Source of the DNA: Watersipora subatra
Lineage: Eukaryota > Bryozoa > Gymnolaemata > Cheilostomatida > Watersiporidae
Direction: 5' to 3'
Assembly (NCBI RefSeq): GCF_963576615.1
Contig: NC_088711.1
Location: 21,298,182-21,362,181 of the forward strand
Length of the DNA stretch: 64,000 nucleotides
The notes under the pieces are model-generated. The model was given only the letters and a program-made list of their open reading frames with translations. It was not told where the DNA came from and made no database searches. The position numbers were made by a program, and so were the translations under genes. How positions within the stretch are numbered: position 1 is the first letter of the stretch; the number at the start of each line of letters is the position of its first letter. Below are positions 39,268 through 50,700 of this stretch, one piece after another.

Positions 39268-41018
39268 CGGTCATGCGCAAAAGTATGGAGCCGCCCCTAA
39301 AGTATTTACAATTTCAAACTTCAAGCTGCTGTTATACAGCTTACATTGTGGCTACAGCAAATATATTAGTATTATTTTAATGCTGAGAGTGTCCTCTAGC
39401 TGATTATTTTAATTATTAACTTGCTAAATTAATAATTAAAACAACAGACTGCCCTTTAATGTTTAATGCATGCATTTATGCAATCTACTAAATTATTTTT
39501 GAAGGGGAACAACTTTTTGAACAAGTTGGTTGCCCTGAAAAGGCCGTTGCTTGTATAAATATTCTCTATCAGAGAGTGGAAGATTGATTGGAGAGTGATT
39601 TCTGAAGTCTGGTAGTCTCAGTACTTGATTGGTCAGCCATTGTTCTCTATGACAAGACGACAGCGGTTGGGCATTGATGCAGCCAACTTTTCAGGTTCTT
39701 TTGGCTCAATTTCTCTGTGCCAAGCTCTCACAAGGCCCTCCATCAGCTCTTTTTTAGTCTTAGGCTAAGTCTTGTTTAGTATATAGCTGTTATATGCTGC
39801 CACACAGTTTCCAAGAGATTCCAATCTGAGCTGGCCATGGTACTGAGCCGACTCTCTCTTGTTGCATTCATTTTTTGACTTTCTTGGCACGGTGGCATTG
39901 TCATCTTGGAACCACCAGTCAGTTGAACCTTCACCAAACAACGCCGCAGAACTTGATAACACCTTACTTTGCATGGTTTTGATATATTTTTCTCCGTTCA
40001 TCATGCCAAGTACAAAGTCTAGTCGCCCAACCCCTGTTGCCGTCGTACAGCCCCAAACCATCACTGATGCAGAATGCTTTACCGTGGGTGTAACACACCA
40101 TGGCTTGAAAGCTTTTCCTGGTTTTCTTCTAATATACTGCAAACCAGAGTGGTTAGTAACAGAAAAGATAGATTCATCAGAGAGAAGCACTCTCATTCAC
40201 TGGTCCACATTCCACGTCTTGTGCTGGCGTGCCCACTTTAATCAATTGCGCCATTGTTTCTCTGTCACCAGTGGCTTCTTTCTTGCTTTGCACCCCTTCA
40301 ACCTTGCAGCAATTAAGCGTTTTCTAACGGTAGATGGTTGCACTTTAATATTGCTTGTGTCCTGCCAGTCACTGATTAGTTCTCTGCTAGACCTTTTACG
40401 GTCTGTCAAGGAAATCCGCACTGGAGTTCTGTCCTTTTTACAAGTGCTTTCTTTGGCGACCACATCGTGGTTTATTTTCAGTACTGCCAGTCTCGTTGAA
40501 TCTCTGGAAGATACCAGCCTTTTTTTTCAACAACCAACTCTTTTGGCAATTTCTCGCATAGAAATTCCTTCTTTATGATGGCAAATAATGGTTGCTCGCT
40601 GTTCTGCGGTAGTTTTCATAGTGAAGATGTTACTAATGAAAATATTGTACAGAGAATGCACAGAATGGTAAAAATTCTTACTTTTATATCCTGAGGTACA
40701 CATAAATTGCAAAACTTCAAAGATTTTGAAACCACGGCTTCAAGAGATTGAATTATGATAATTACTTGTACTCGCTTCCTATTATTATTAAATACAAAAC
40801 TTATTCGAGTGAGAGTGTCATGTCTTTTAGGAGATTACACAAATGAAGTAAATTTTATAATTATGCTTTAAGTAGCACCATCTTGTAGAGGAGGCTGTGA
40901 GGATTAAAATGCTACCTTGCTTTATTATATTTGAAATTGTTCTCTTTATTCTATTTGAAATTGAACTTTGAGTTCACGCAAATTCACATGGCGGGCTCTA
41001 TACTCTTGCACATGACTG
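39268..41018 (-). mobile_element. Tc1-like DNA transposon (inactive)
   Basis: TIRs CGGTCATGCGCAAAAGTATG at 39268 and the complement CATACTCTTGCACATGACTG-like end at about 40990-41018, flanked by TA duplications (39266-39267 and 41019-41020). The TIR start CRGTCATGYGCAARAGTAT is typical of the Tc1 family. The transposase remnant is on the minus strand. Confidence 0.88.
39762..40619 (-). pseudogene. Tc1 transposase, broken
   Basis: Starts MKTTAEQRATIICHH with the first helix-turn-helix (GISMREIAKRVGC). A second DNA-binding part follows (RKRSSRELISDWQ, VQPSTVRKRLIAARLKG), then the catalytic part with LLSDESIF (first Asp), SVMVWGCTTATGVG and WWFQDDNATVP (second Asp). At least three in-frame stops or frame changes split it, and the final Glu region is frameshifted. 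A long plus-strand frame at 39859-40578 is only its antisense shadow. Confidence 0.88.
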
Positions 41019-41020
41019 TA

Positions 41021-42275
41021 ACTTCTGATCCATGTCGCAACAATTATTCGCAGACATTGATACAGTATGCACCGTATTACCAAGGTAAATGGCAGGGTTA
41101 ATAACGACAAGGTTACCGTAATTAATAGCCTGACGATCGACAGTTCATTGACGTGACCCCATACTTGAGAAAAAGGGGCGTTTCCAAAACAAATTTTTTA
41201 TTAGTGAATCAACTTTTTGTAATTCTGCCGGTTCGAATTGAGTTTACTTTGCCTCCTATATACAAGCAGGTAGTTTCAGGTATGCTTAGATCATTATCGG
41301 ATAATAGTTATTACATTAGTTTTAATTGAACTTGTCTTAGTGAAGTTGAGGCAGTTTTACTATAGCCCGAATTGTTGCGATTTATATGCGGCATCAATTA
41401 GATTTTGTTTCTTGTCTTTTGCAAACAATGAGATCGGTTGTCGACACGAACACTCCAGTTTAATTGTGGATTATTCTGTACCAACGAATGCAATTTTTAT
41501 GTTGCCAACTATTGCTAAATATTGAATCTTTTGCGAAAAACGGTTTTACAAAACTAAGCAGTTTATTGCTAACGAGACGTGCAACATCCACGCACACGAT
41601 AAAGTAGTATTTACGTTACACTATTGTAGGCGTTTTTTTCTAATAAAGTTCATGATGCTTTATGGTTTCTAAATAGCTTGTAATAATATAAGAACAGAGC
41701 TAACCAAAATTGGCCCTGCTGTCATTCCATGCGCAGATAATCATCATTTGACATTAAGCCGAACTAATGATGACTGCGCACTAAATATCAGATTTTTGAT
41801 AAAGATTGTTAATTACTGGTCAGTGTTTCTGGCAGTGTCATACTAATGGTCAAGCCAAACTTAATGATAACTGAAGTTTTTTAATAATCTTTCAAGCTTC
41901 TGTAGAGAAAGCCTACAGTTAGTGTACAGAAAAACATCTTTATTCTTTTGAGGTTTTGTTTACATTTGCTCAGTTTCACTCCCTATATTGTGCTGACTGC
42001 AAATGACAGCTGCTCTTAAAGATAAACCTATATTATCAGAACATATATGTAAATAGAGATAATGTGATGACATTACGCACAACCACAAGACAAAGAGACA
42101 GCAATACAGGAAAATTGATAGTGGAGAGTATTGCAACCTAAATGTTAGCTTTTCATGTTGCTAAAATTTGTTACACCACGGTCAGTACATAGGTTCTAAG
42201 GTTAGTACTGTTCACAGCATTAAACGGCACTGTTGCCAGATGATCACATATGTTCAATTACAGATTTCTGGCGTA
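41021..42275. other. Intergenic region upstream of AIG1/ADTRP gene
   Basis: No recognised coding sequence. TTACAG just before 42263 could be an acceptor for a 5' untranslated exon of the downstream gene, so the promoter may lie well upstream. Confidence 0.4.
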
Positions 42276-45200
42276 ATGACGAGCCCCCTCTCCAAATTCA
42301 TTCCTACTTTCTTAGTTTATCTAGTCACTGCTGTAGTGATCACCTGTAGTATTGTGTACGATGAGCTATACATTCATGACACAGAAAAGAAATATACCTT
42401 TGCCGGCAAGTGGCAATTTCTAACCCATTGGACTCTGGTAAGCTTCTTTTACGTCACTCAACCAACCAATGTATTGCTTCTACTTCTAATTGGCTTTTTT
42501 GAAGCTACCAAGATCACACCAACTGATCAGGACCATGTTGAATTAGGATATTGCTTTTTACATTGCAGTATATAGAAGCATTCTATTGGTGGACTGTCGT
42601 CCTAGCGGGATTATCAAATCGCTGTTATGTTCAAAGAAATGGACTTCTCCATCGAATCGTAGATTACCTGCATGCATCAGTTGCTTTTCCTATTGGGATG
42701 GTGAGTTGATTTCACGCAATTTATTTTCCATTAATCATTCTGCATGGGCCACTCAATAAATAAGGTGAATTTATTTATAAAAAGAGTTCTATTATAAGGA
42801 GAAGCCTAATTATCTTTTTGAAAGTTTATATAATCTCTACTGATGACTCGCAAAACTTTTCTTGGAGATTGAGATTTATTGGCCAAGTAACACGCAGGCT
42901 CCAGAATTGTACAGATACCATTTTTGGTAGGTGAAGGGTGTAAACCTAGTGAGGTTTACAGTAGAATGGTGAAGGTTTACGCAAAACATAATTTTAGCCA
43001 AAAAATGTGCAAAATTGTTAAGGCAAGGCAGAACAAGATTTGATGATGAAGAAAGGTCAGATAGACCTTTATGCTGAACATGTTCAAAAGGTAGTACCTT
43101 GATGGCAAAAATGAGTGTCATTGCATGGAGATTATGTTGCAAAATAACAAAATTTGTAAGCTCTTACTTATGATAGAACTCTTTATAATCAATTCACATT
43201 AGTTATTGAATGGCCCTTGTATAATTTTTTTAATTATCCATCTATAATAATCCTAATATTATATTGATACAGTTTGTTCTCATGGAGCCTTCAATTATAT
43301 ATGGCTAAGTGTATATTGACGTTAACACGGAGGTTAAAACTCTTGGACCAGAGGCTTGTTATTAGAGCAGCAAAACGGTAGGAAAAATTAGATTCAAACA
43401 AGGCACTAAAGTTTTTTGCACGAATCCAATTTTAAAAGATTCATTTTGTTCAAGCAACATGCTGTTAGGATGTGCAAAGAATGCACATCCTGTTGTAATA
43501 CATAAAATTTCGAGCAGAGCTTTGTCAGCTGCTGCTCAAAGTATGTCCTTATTTTATTTTCACATTCAGTTACAATCAAAAACTAAAAGGTTCTATGCAG
43601 TGATAGTCGACCGCTAATAGGCTAATGGGTGATGCGCGTTATAGTCTTATTTCAATTGCTAACAAAGTTATATATAACTATTACATTTTTGCTCATTTTA
43701 TTGCTGATGTTTACATATTTCAGGCCTGATATATTAGACTTTTATGCTGGTTGATATCACTTGGTTTATGGCATATATTTTCTGGTCACTAAATATAGGA
43801 TCTTGCTTAATGAAGTACATTACATTATTTAGTTAGAGGGCATAATGTAAGTGGTTATCTCTTTGTACGTATTTGTTAATTTGTTTTCATAGCACTTAAT
43901 TTATACTTTTTATTGTGCAAAATAGAGTAGCATTCAAGGTTTAACCTGAGAATTTTAATAGTTGCTAATATAAAGAGATCCAGTCAGGGCTGCCTTCACT
44001 CAGTACTTCAGTTTACAAGGTCTTTGATTTCTCTTACATTGGGCAATTGAAATGGCTACCTAGCTCTGTCAGACTGGACGTGTTGCAAAGGCATCCCGAC
44101 AGTTCCTGACAGTAATCTGACAGTTCCGGAAGTGGTAGCTACTGAGAACTGGGTCACCTCTTCTCTACCATACTGCTTAATCCAAGCATGCATCGCTAAG
44201 ATACAAAGTCATTGTCGATTTTCAACAGACAGCAAGCCAGATCTCTCTTGAAATTTGTCACAAATGATCTTCATCAAAATGTCTTGTTATTTTGGCACGA
44301 ACTCCAAAAGTAGGCAGGCCATAATTATTAAATGCTGAAATATACCTATTTAGTCCAAATGTTTATGCTTTTATGCAAACAATGCAAAGTACATTGTGTT
44401 ATACCTTATTGGCTGCTCTTCCGTTTTGTTATCTTTAAATCGATAGCTTTTCCCTAACAATATTCCTCACTTGCAGCTGTTTATAATCTATCATTTATTG
44501 CTAAGTTATGTCAGTTCTAGTAGCCTACTTTGCATACGTTTTGTTTTATCATATCAGACCCAACTGTCCAGGATATAAAAGCGGGCCAGCTGACCCTGTT
44601 TTATGATTAACAGATGGTGTGTATTATGTTCTGGACACTCTATGGTATTGACAGAGAGCTGGTGTATCCTAAAAGACTCGATGCTATTATTCCTACCTGG
44701 CTCAATCATGTTATGGTGAGCCATACTTTTCTGCTTTTTAATATTCTCATTTTTCTGTTATATTTATTTGATGTACTTGATAAGTATCTTTTCATTACAA
44801 AGTCTTGTTGCTTTTAGTGCAAAATGTGTAAACTTGTGCGGAGCTGCAGGTGTTAAGCTGTGTTACAATATGAAACAGTGTAAGTGTGTAGGTGTTAGGT
44901 GTAACCATACAGAGTCGTCTGACTAATCCACTTACTGAGGAGATATTCATGCTAAAATATTTGTAGCACACTATATATGTGCCCTGTTTGGCGCTGGATA
45001 AGTACTTGGTCTTACACAGATATCCCAAGTCTTCTGATGGTCTCCTCCTATGTTTGGTCATTCCCTTTTTTTATCAAGTTTGGTGAGTCCAGCTACTTTC
45101 CGCACCAAGTTGTTTGTTATATGTGGTGTTTGTACATATTTGACAGCTCCTATTATATCTGGAGCTATAACATAAATTTAAATATATTATTTTGTGAATT

Positions 45201-46185
45201 AGATGTTTCAACGAAATATATACCTGTTACAGTTCAAGTTGTGATGCATCTATTAAACAGCATGTTGGCTGCTGTGGCTATCATAAGTAGATGCTTGTGT
45301 ATCTGTTGACCATAGTATTTATTAGAAGTTAATGTGTTTCGTCATTCAGTCTTGGTTTAATTAATAGCTTGTGCTTTCATCACCTCAACATTTATACTTA
45401 ATCACAGCCTTTTTCAAATTGTGGTAAGACTTCCTTTGTTGGTGTTGTTGGTTCGAACACATTTTATATTGACAAAAAATTTGTTAAACATGATTATAAT
45501 GATGTGTGCTTAGAGTAATAACACAGCGTATCATTGCTCTAAGCACACACAGAGTCAATTCTATGAGTTGAGTTTTTTAAGGTTTCTCTTGATTAAGCTC
45601 GCTGTTTGCAGGGTAATGTATCTCGCCCTGCAACATCAAGTTTGGGTATACCCAGTACTCGCTGTTCTTGACTGGCCGGCAAAAATTGCCTTTTTCCTCG
45701 CAAACTGGGTTCTCTTTGTTATTGTCTACAAGGCGGGAGAAGCTCTTACTAATAAAATATGGGGTGAGTTTCAACCATCATTCTCATTTCACATTTTGCA
45801 AACTTTTAGATTTGTAAAAGTTTATTCAATTAATTTTGTTGAAAGGTTTTAAGATCTTACTAACAAGTCTTGCCAGTGTCTCAAATTTTGCATAGCTATA
45901 TTTTAGCATACACACCTTTCGTGTAAACACTGGAATCTAGCAGCCATGTAGCAGTGACACACACAAGCGTAGTGAACTGCTGAGACGAATGCTTAAAGAT
46001 GTCCATGCATAAGACGCTTCACCCTGCAAAATTTCTTTAAAAACCTTCAACTATTTGGACATCTCAAGCACTGGCTGCGAATTTTTAAAATTCATAAAGT
46101 GAGTAAATGGAATCACTAAAAGTCATAATGTGCTTTTGTCTACACAGGGAGAAAACCAGTGAGAGCGGGAAGAAAAGATAACTAG
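42276..46185 (+). CDS. AIG1: AIG1/ADTRP-family integral membrane hydrolase
   Basis: Six coding exons with matched phases: 42276-42437, 42569-42700, 44614-44715, 44967-45082, 45612-45763, 46148-46185 (702 nt, 233 aa plus TAG). AIG1 and ADTRP are multi-pass membrane proteins that hydrolyse FAHFA lipids using a Thr and a His. Here the conserved blocks are GKWQFLTHWTL (Thr at residue 50), YGIDRELVYPKRLDAIIP, TWLNHVM|HT (His residues 130 and 133, split by an intron), HRYPKSSDGL and VWVYPVLAVLDWPAKIAFFL. About five hydrophobic segments are visible. Length matches human AIG1/ADTRP (about 230-245 aa). Whether it is closer to AIG1 or ADTRP was not resolved. The start Met follows GCGTA and precedes a hydrophobic segment. 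An AATAAA at 46523-46528 is a possible poly(A) signal. Confidence 0.93.
44025..44150 (+). repeat. Partial SINE copy
   Basis: ATTGGGCAATTGAAATGGCT and CTCTGTCAGACTGGACGTGT match the 3' body of the SINE at 1556-1885. The tRNA-like head is missing. It lies in AIG1/ADTRP intron 2. Confidence 0.7.
45503..45550. repeat. Hairpin with 12-bp perfect stem
   Basis: GTGTGCTTAGAG and CTCTAAGCACAC flank a loop of about 21 nt in AIG1/ADTRP intron 4. No RNA gene is claimed. Confidence 0.55.
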
Positions 46186-47750
46186 ACGCACCTCGTGACA
46201 CAAAGAGGTGATAAGAGCTAGTGAATGTCTGACTGCGTGAATATTTGCTGAAGATAAGAGACAATGAATGTATGCTTTTAATTTATTCATCTCAAGCACT
46301 GTTGACTCAAATAGTAACAGTGGTTAGTTAAGTGCAGTCTACTATTGTTAGTGGAGTCACAAGAAGACAATCTCTTACGCTTAAGTAAATCAATTAGTTT
46401 TTTATATAAGCTAGGTATGTTATCAAATGTTTTTATCGCCAAAGAATATGCATCTGCACTTTAATGGTGAGGCGCATCTAAAGATGCGTATGACTTTCAA
46501 ATTCTGCTTCTTTCATTGGGTGAATAAAGCTCTTTTCATTGGCTGAATAGAAATTTTATAACGACTCATAATTAATCATATTTGCCCTGATGACCTCCAA
46601 GAGTTGCTATAGTGATTCCGTCTCCAAAAGAAAACAAGCGTGGTCAAATACATGGATGGCATCAGGTGTCATACCAACAGCTGACAGGTATATAAACTAG
46701 AATGTGTGTAATGACAAGCATGTTATTGCAAAAGATATGGTCAAAGAGGTGTATGCGGCGATAGATGTTTTGTAAAGAACTCGGAGTCGTTTCTCTATTA
46801 GGAAATGCAACTCCGATAAAACGTATTCTCATTTATTGTTAAAAATTTAGATGTCTTTGGCATAAATTATTTGATGTCATTTTTAATATCATGCAATCAA
46901 GTGCTTCATTCTCATTGATTTTTTAAATTATTTTGCAATGAATCTGCCATGTCATTCATTATTAACATTCTTGTTACCATTATCGATAACTTATGACATA
47001 CTGTAGGCTTTGGAATTTGCTCGGTCATTGGCCAAATCAGCAAGAGTGTGTGAAGAGCAATTATTAAATTTCCTATTTGATAGTCAAAATATTGAAACAG
47101 TAATTTGTTTGCTATGAAACTTGAACCAACAATACTTTTTTGTATTGCGAAAACCAAAAGCTATTGCGGCGATGTAGCAGAAGCTGCTAGCGACCGTCTG
47201 ACAGCAAGAGAATTGATATAATCAAATGCTAGAGAGAAGAGAAGACATTAGAGAGAAAGTAAGAGTAGATCATGTGAAAGTTATAGATTTGTGTTGAATC
47301 TTTTCATGTGATGGAGAAGTGATTTTTTTCTTTTTCTGTGCCATTTGTTTTCAAACCACTAAAAATATTGGCATACAGCAATTCTGTGTAGAAATCAATC
47401 TCATTCATTTGATATTTACAAATGTATGCTTCATACATGTACAACTAACTATATAGACTTTAAAACAGTCATCCAAATTTCAAAACTAAGAGCCTCAATT
47501 AAAAATAAAACTTGTACACTATGTACAAACCTAATTGTTAGGCAGACAAAACGTCAAAAATATCACGGCAGCTCTCCAATTGAAGCTAAGCGCATTCATT
47601 AACAATTAACTACATTCTACTTCTTGAGAGATTTTAAAAATAATATAAATAATAAAGTATTTACATACAAAAACAATATCATTGTATCAATCTATAGACT
47701 TGATTAAACTCATGAGATCATTAAGAAGCTGATAGCAGCAGACTTATGGA
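46186..47750. other. Convergent 3' region between AIG1/ADTRP and ADAM
   Basis: Holds the 3' UTRs of two convergent genes. AATAAA at 46523 fits the plus-strand gene. A minus-strand AATAAA (complement of TTTATT) at about 46832-46837 could serve the ADAM gene, implying a 3' UTR of roughly 0.9 kb. No other coding segment was recognised. Confidence 0.4.
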
Positions 47751-50700
47751 TTATACTGTGATGGACTCGTCACTGTTTCTACTGGCCTCGTGTTTGTGCT
47801 GAGGTGACAACTTACTTCGGTCAACCTTGAATGTGTCTAGACTCATTCCATCTGTCCTCTCCGCTAAAGAACCTTGTGTAGCCTGCATAAGAGTTTGGCT
47901 ATACTCGTGTAGTATTGGACTCGTCAACCGTTTAGCATCCTTTTTTAAGTAATTGGGTGCTGGAGGTCTGTGATGCTTATTTATTTTGGCATCATAAAAA
48001 CGCCGGTCATTTGGAGTTATGTCTAGCTGCATGTCAGAGTAGTCAGCAACTGTTGGCTTATAATAGCTACTAGTGAGTATTGCAGTGCTGTGGTGTGGCG
48101 GGATTTCGTTGATTGTGCTGACGCTGCCGTCTGCTGGCATATCTATGGCGCTGTCTGTTGCCGAGTCACCGCCTCCCAGATGCTGCGGTTGTACTATGTT
48201 TGGCCTGTCGTACTGCTGTGCAAAGTTGTTATAAAATTGGTCAACTTCTGTTGCGCAATATTTCATGTCTTCAGAGTTAGTAGGCGATACTTCCTGTCCC
48301 GGATTTACTTCGACAGTCACATTAGTCTGAAATCTTGTTGCGTATTTGTTTGTGTCAAACTCTACCGGTGGTGGTATTTCTTGCATCTCTTGGCCCGTAG
48401 ATGCAGGAATGCTGTTTGTAGGTGATTCCTGCTCGTGGTCACTACAGCTACAAGAACCTGAGTCTGAGCAGGAGCACTGTGAGTTGCAACAGTTTTCATC
48501 CTCCTCAATTCCCTCAAACGCTGATGATGTTGACTTCTTGAGGATACCTGCAATACAACTTGCTTTCTTAGTCTGACAAATTTTATTAACAGGTCCTGAA
48601 CGACTGAAAATTACACCAAATAGGACAAGTTTAACCACATTGTCAACATTATGAACGCATTAAAGATGTCTCAGCAGCGAATGGTGTGCATTGATGAAAA
48701 CTATGTTTTGTTTGGAGTAATTTCACTCATGGAATTATTAAATACCGTAAATCCTTGAGTATAAGCCGCACCTGTAAACCTAAAATGCTGTATAAAGGTT
48801 TTGGGTGTGGCTTACATATGCTGTCTAAAAATTATATCTGTAAACTGTTCGCCATGTTCAGATACCTTTCAGGATGCGCAAATGCTAAAAATAATTTATT
48901 CAACAATAAGACGCAAGGAAATATCCAGTACTTGCACTCGCGTAATGAGGTCATTAGTCGTGGTTAATGTCATGCAACATTTCCAGCGTTTGATTCCAGT
49001 TGGCGGGTTGCTTTTTGTTGATGCCAAAAAAATGCAGCAGCATTTCGGTTGGTAGTTTTCAAGCTACATCCACCACTTTCAATTTGAAAGCGGCGTCATA
49101 TTTAGCCTTCTCGATAACATGCACACTGATTCAATACACGTTTCCTGTGGTTCGAAGGCATAACACTTCCCCCAAAGGTGAGAGCACTCATTGGTCGATT
49201 GCCACCTCACCAGCCGACATGAACTACGACCGACAGAGATGGTAGACTTGGCGAAAGACACATGTAGTTAGGGTAAATTAATTGTATCAAATGCATGAAA
49301 AACTGCAGGTGTGGCCTACGTATGTCGTTGATATGCATATACCTGGCATCATCAAGTCGATGACAGCCTTAACATTGGTGAAACCATACGGTATGTTTCT
49401 GAGTTAATCTTAGCATTCTGTAGATGTATAGCTAATTGTGTTGCAGGGAAGCTTACAGTATTTACAAGCATATCAACAGTATATTGCATCGTCCTATGTA
49501 GGTTTGCACATTATCTTCAAGAAGGTTCTGGAACATAAGCTAAATAGGCTATGCTAAATATGACACGTTATGAAATGGTACACGGTATAGTCTGTAGTCA
49601 GGTAGTCACACAAATTTACTTTTACGTAAACAACATCATAAATTAACCCAGCAAGTTGGAGCATATGAAACTAGCAATGCTACAAACAAACAGAAGCCGT
49701 ATCATGTGTTATAATTGCATAGATTTCACATTGCTGAAAGCAGGCACTAATTTTACTAAGAACTATGGCACTTTTTCACAATATAAGTACTAACATAATA
49801 TAAGTACTAACATAAGTACTAACATAATATAAGTACTAACATAATATAAGTACTTAAATTATGTTAGTACTTAAAGAATAGAGAAAGCATAATATTATTA
49901 TGCTTTATTAGTTATCTTGAGGTGTTGACTGATGTTCTAAAAAAAGAATCAAGGAGATTGACCCCCTAGAAGCTGAGATATAGACAGCCAAACACAGGTC
50001 TACCTAATAAAGAATCAGAGGAAAACCCTTCGAAAATCCCGAAAACTATGACGTATAAAATCGACTTAATGGTCATGTGCCGGAGTTGCGCACCCTTACC
50101 GCCGTTACTTATAATGATTGTTTTGGCTACGAGATGTGAAACGCTTCTCGCGATAGTAAATAATTTACATACTAGCTCTGGTTTCTCAGGAAAATCATCC
50201 AAACATTGTGTGGTAAAGGCATTTGCCCACAACCCCTCGCCATGATTTTTTAAAGCAGAAGAGCAGATTTTGACTATTGTGCTTCAAATTTTAACTCGAT
50301 CTCCACGGATATGCTCCGAAGATCATCTGTTCAACGAACGGCGCGTGTATAGTCTATATGCGATATCCGCGATTGCAGTTTGTTTAGAATACGAAATAGG
50401 AATGGGACTTTTTGTTCCTTCATCATTTTTCTACTGTGTATCTACTGCAGCATTCAGTTGATTTTCATGATTATCGTCACTATTAACAGACTGGAAGTTC
50501 ACTACAGCCATAATCTTAAAAAGACTAACTTGACCGTGCTGCTCTTGCTACAAGAAAAGAAAACGATAACTTTTGCTTTGATTTTTCTATTGATCTATTA
50601 TCTATGATTATTTTTTATGATTTATATAATATTCATAATGCATATTATACAAAATAATAATATAACTGCATATAGAATAAATGATGTAACTAATATAATT

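Noticed and set aside
39859..40578. 239-codon plus-strand ORF
   Set aside because: It is the antisense of the broken Tc1 transposase; the minus strand carries the recognisable HTH and DDE motifs.
48090..48425. Plus-strand ORF with many Cys and Val
   Set aside because: Opposite strand of the ADAM cytoplasmic exon, which has consistent splicing and stop.
50048..50245. 65-codon ORF inside the long-TIR element
   Set aside because: No transposase motifs; an opposing ORF overlaps it and part of the frame lies in the inverted-repeat arm.
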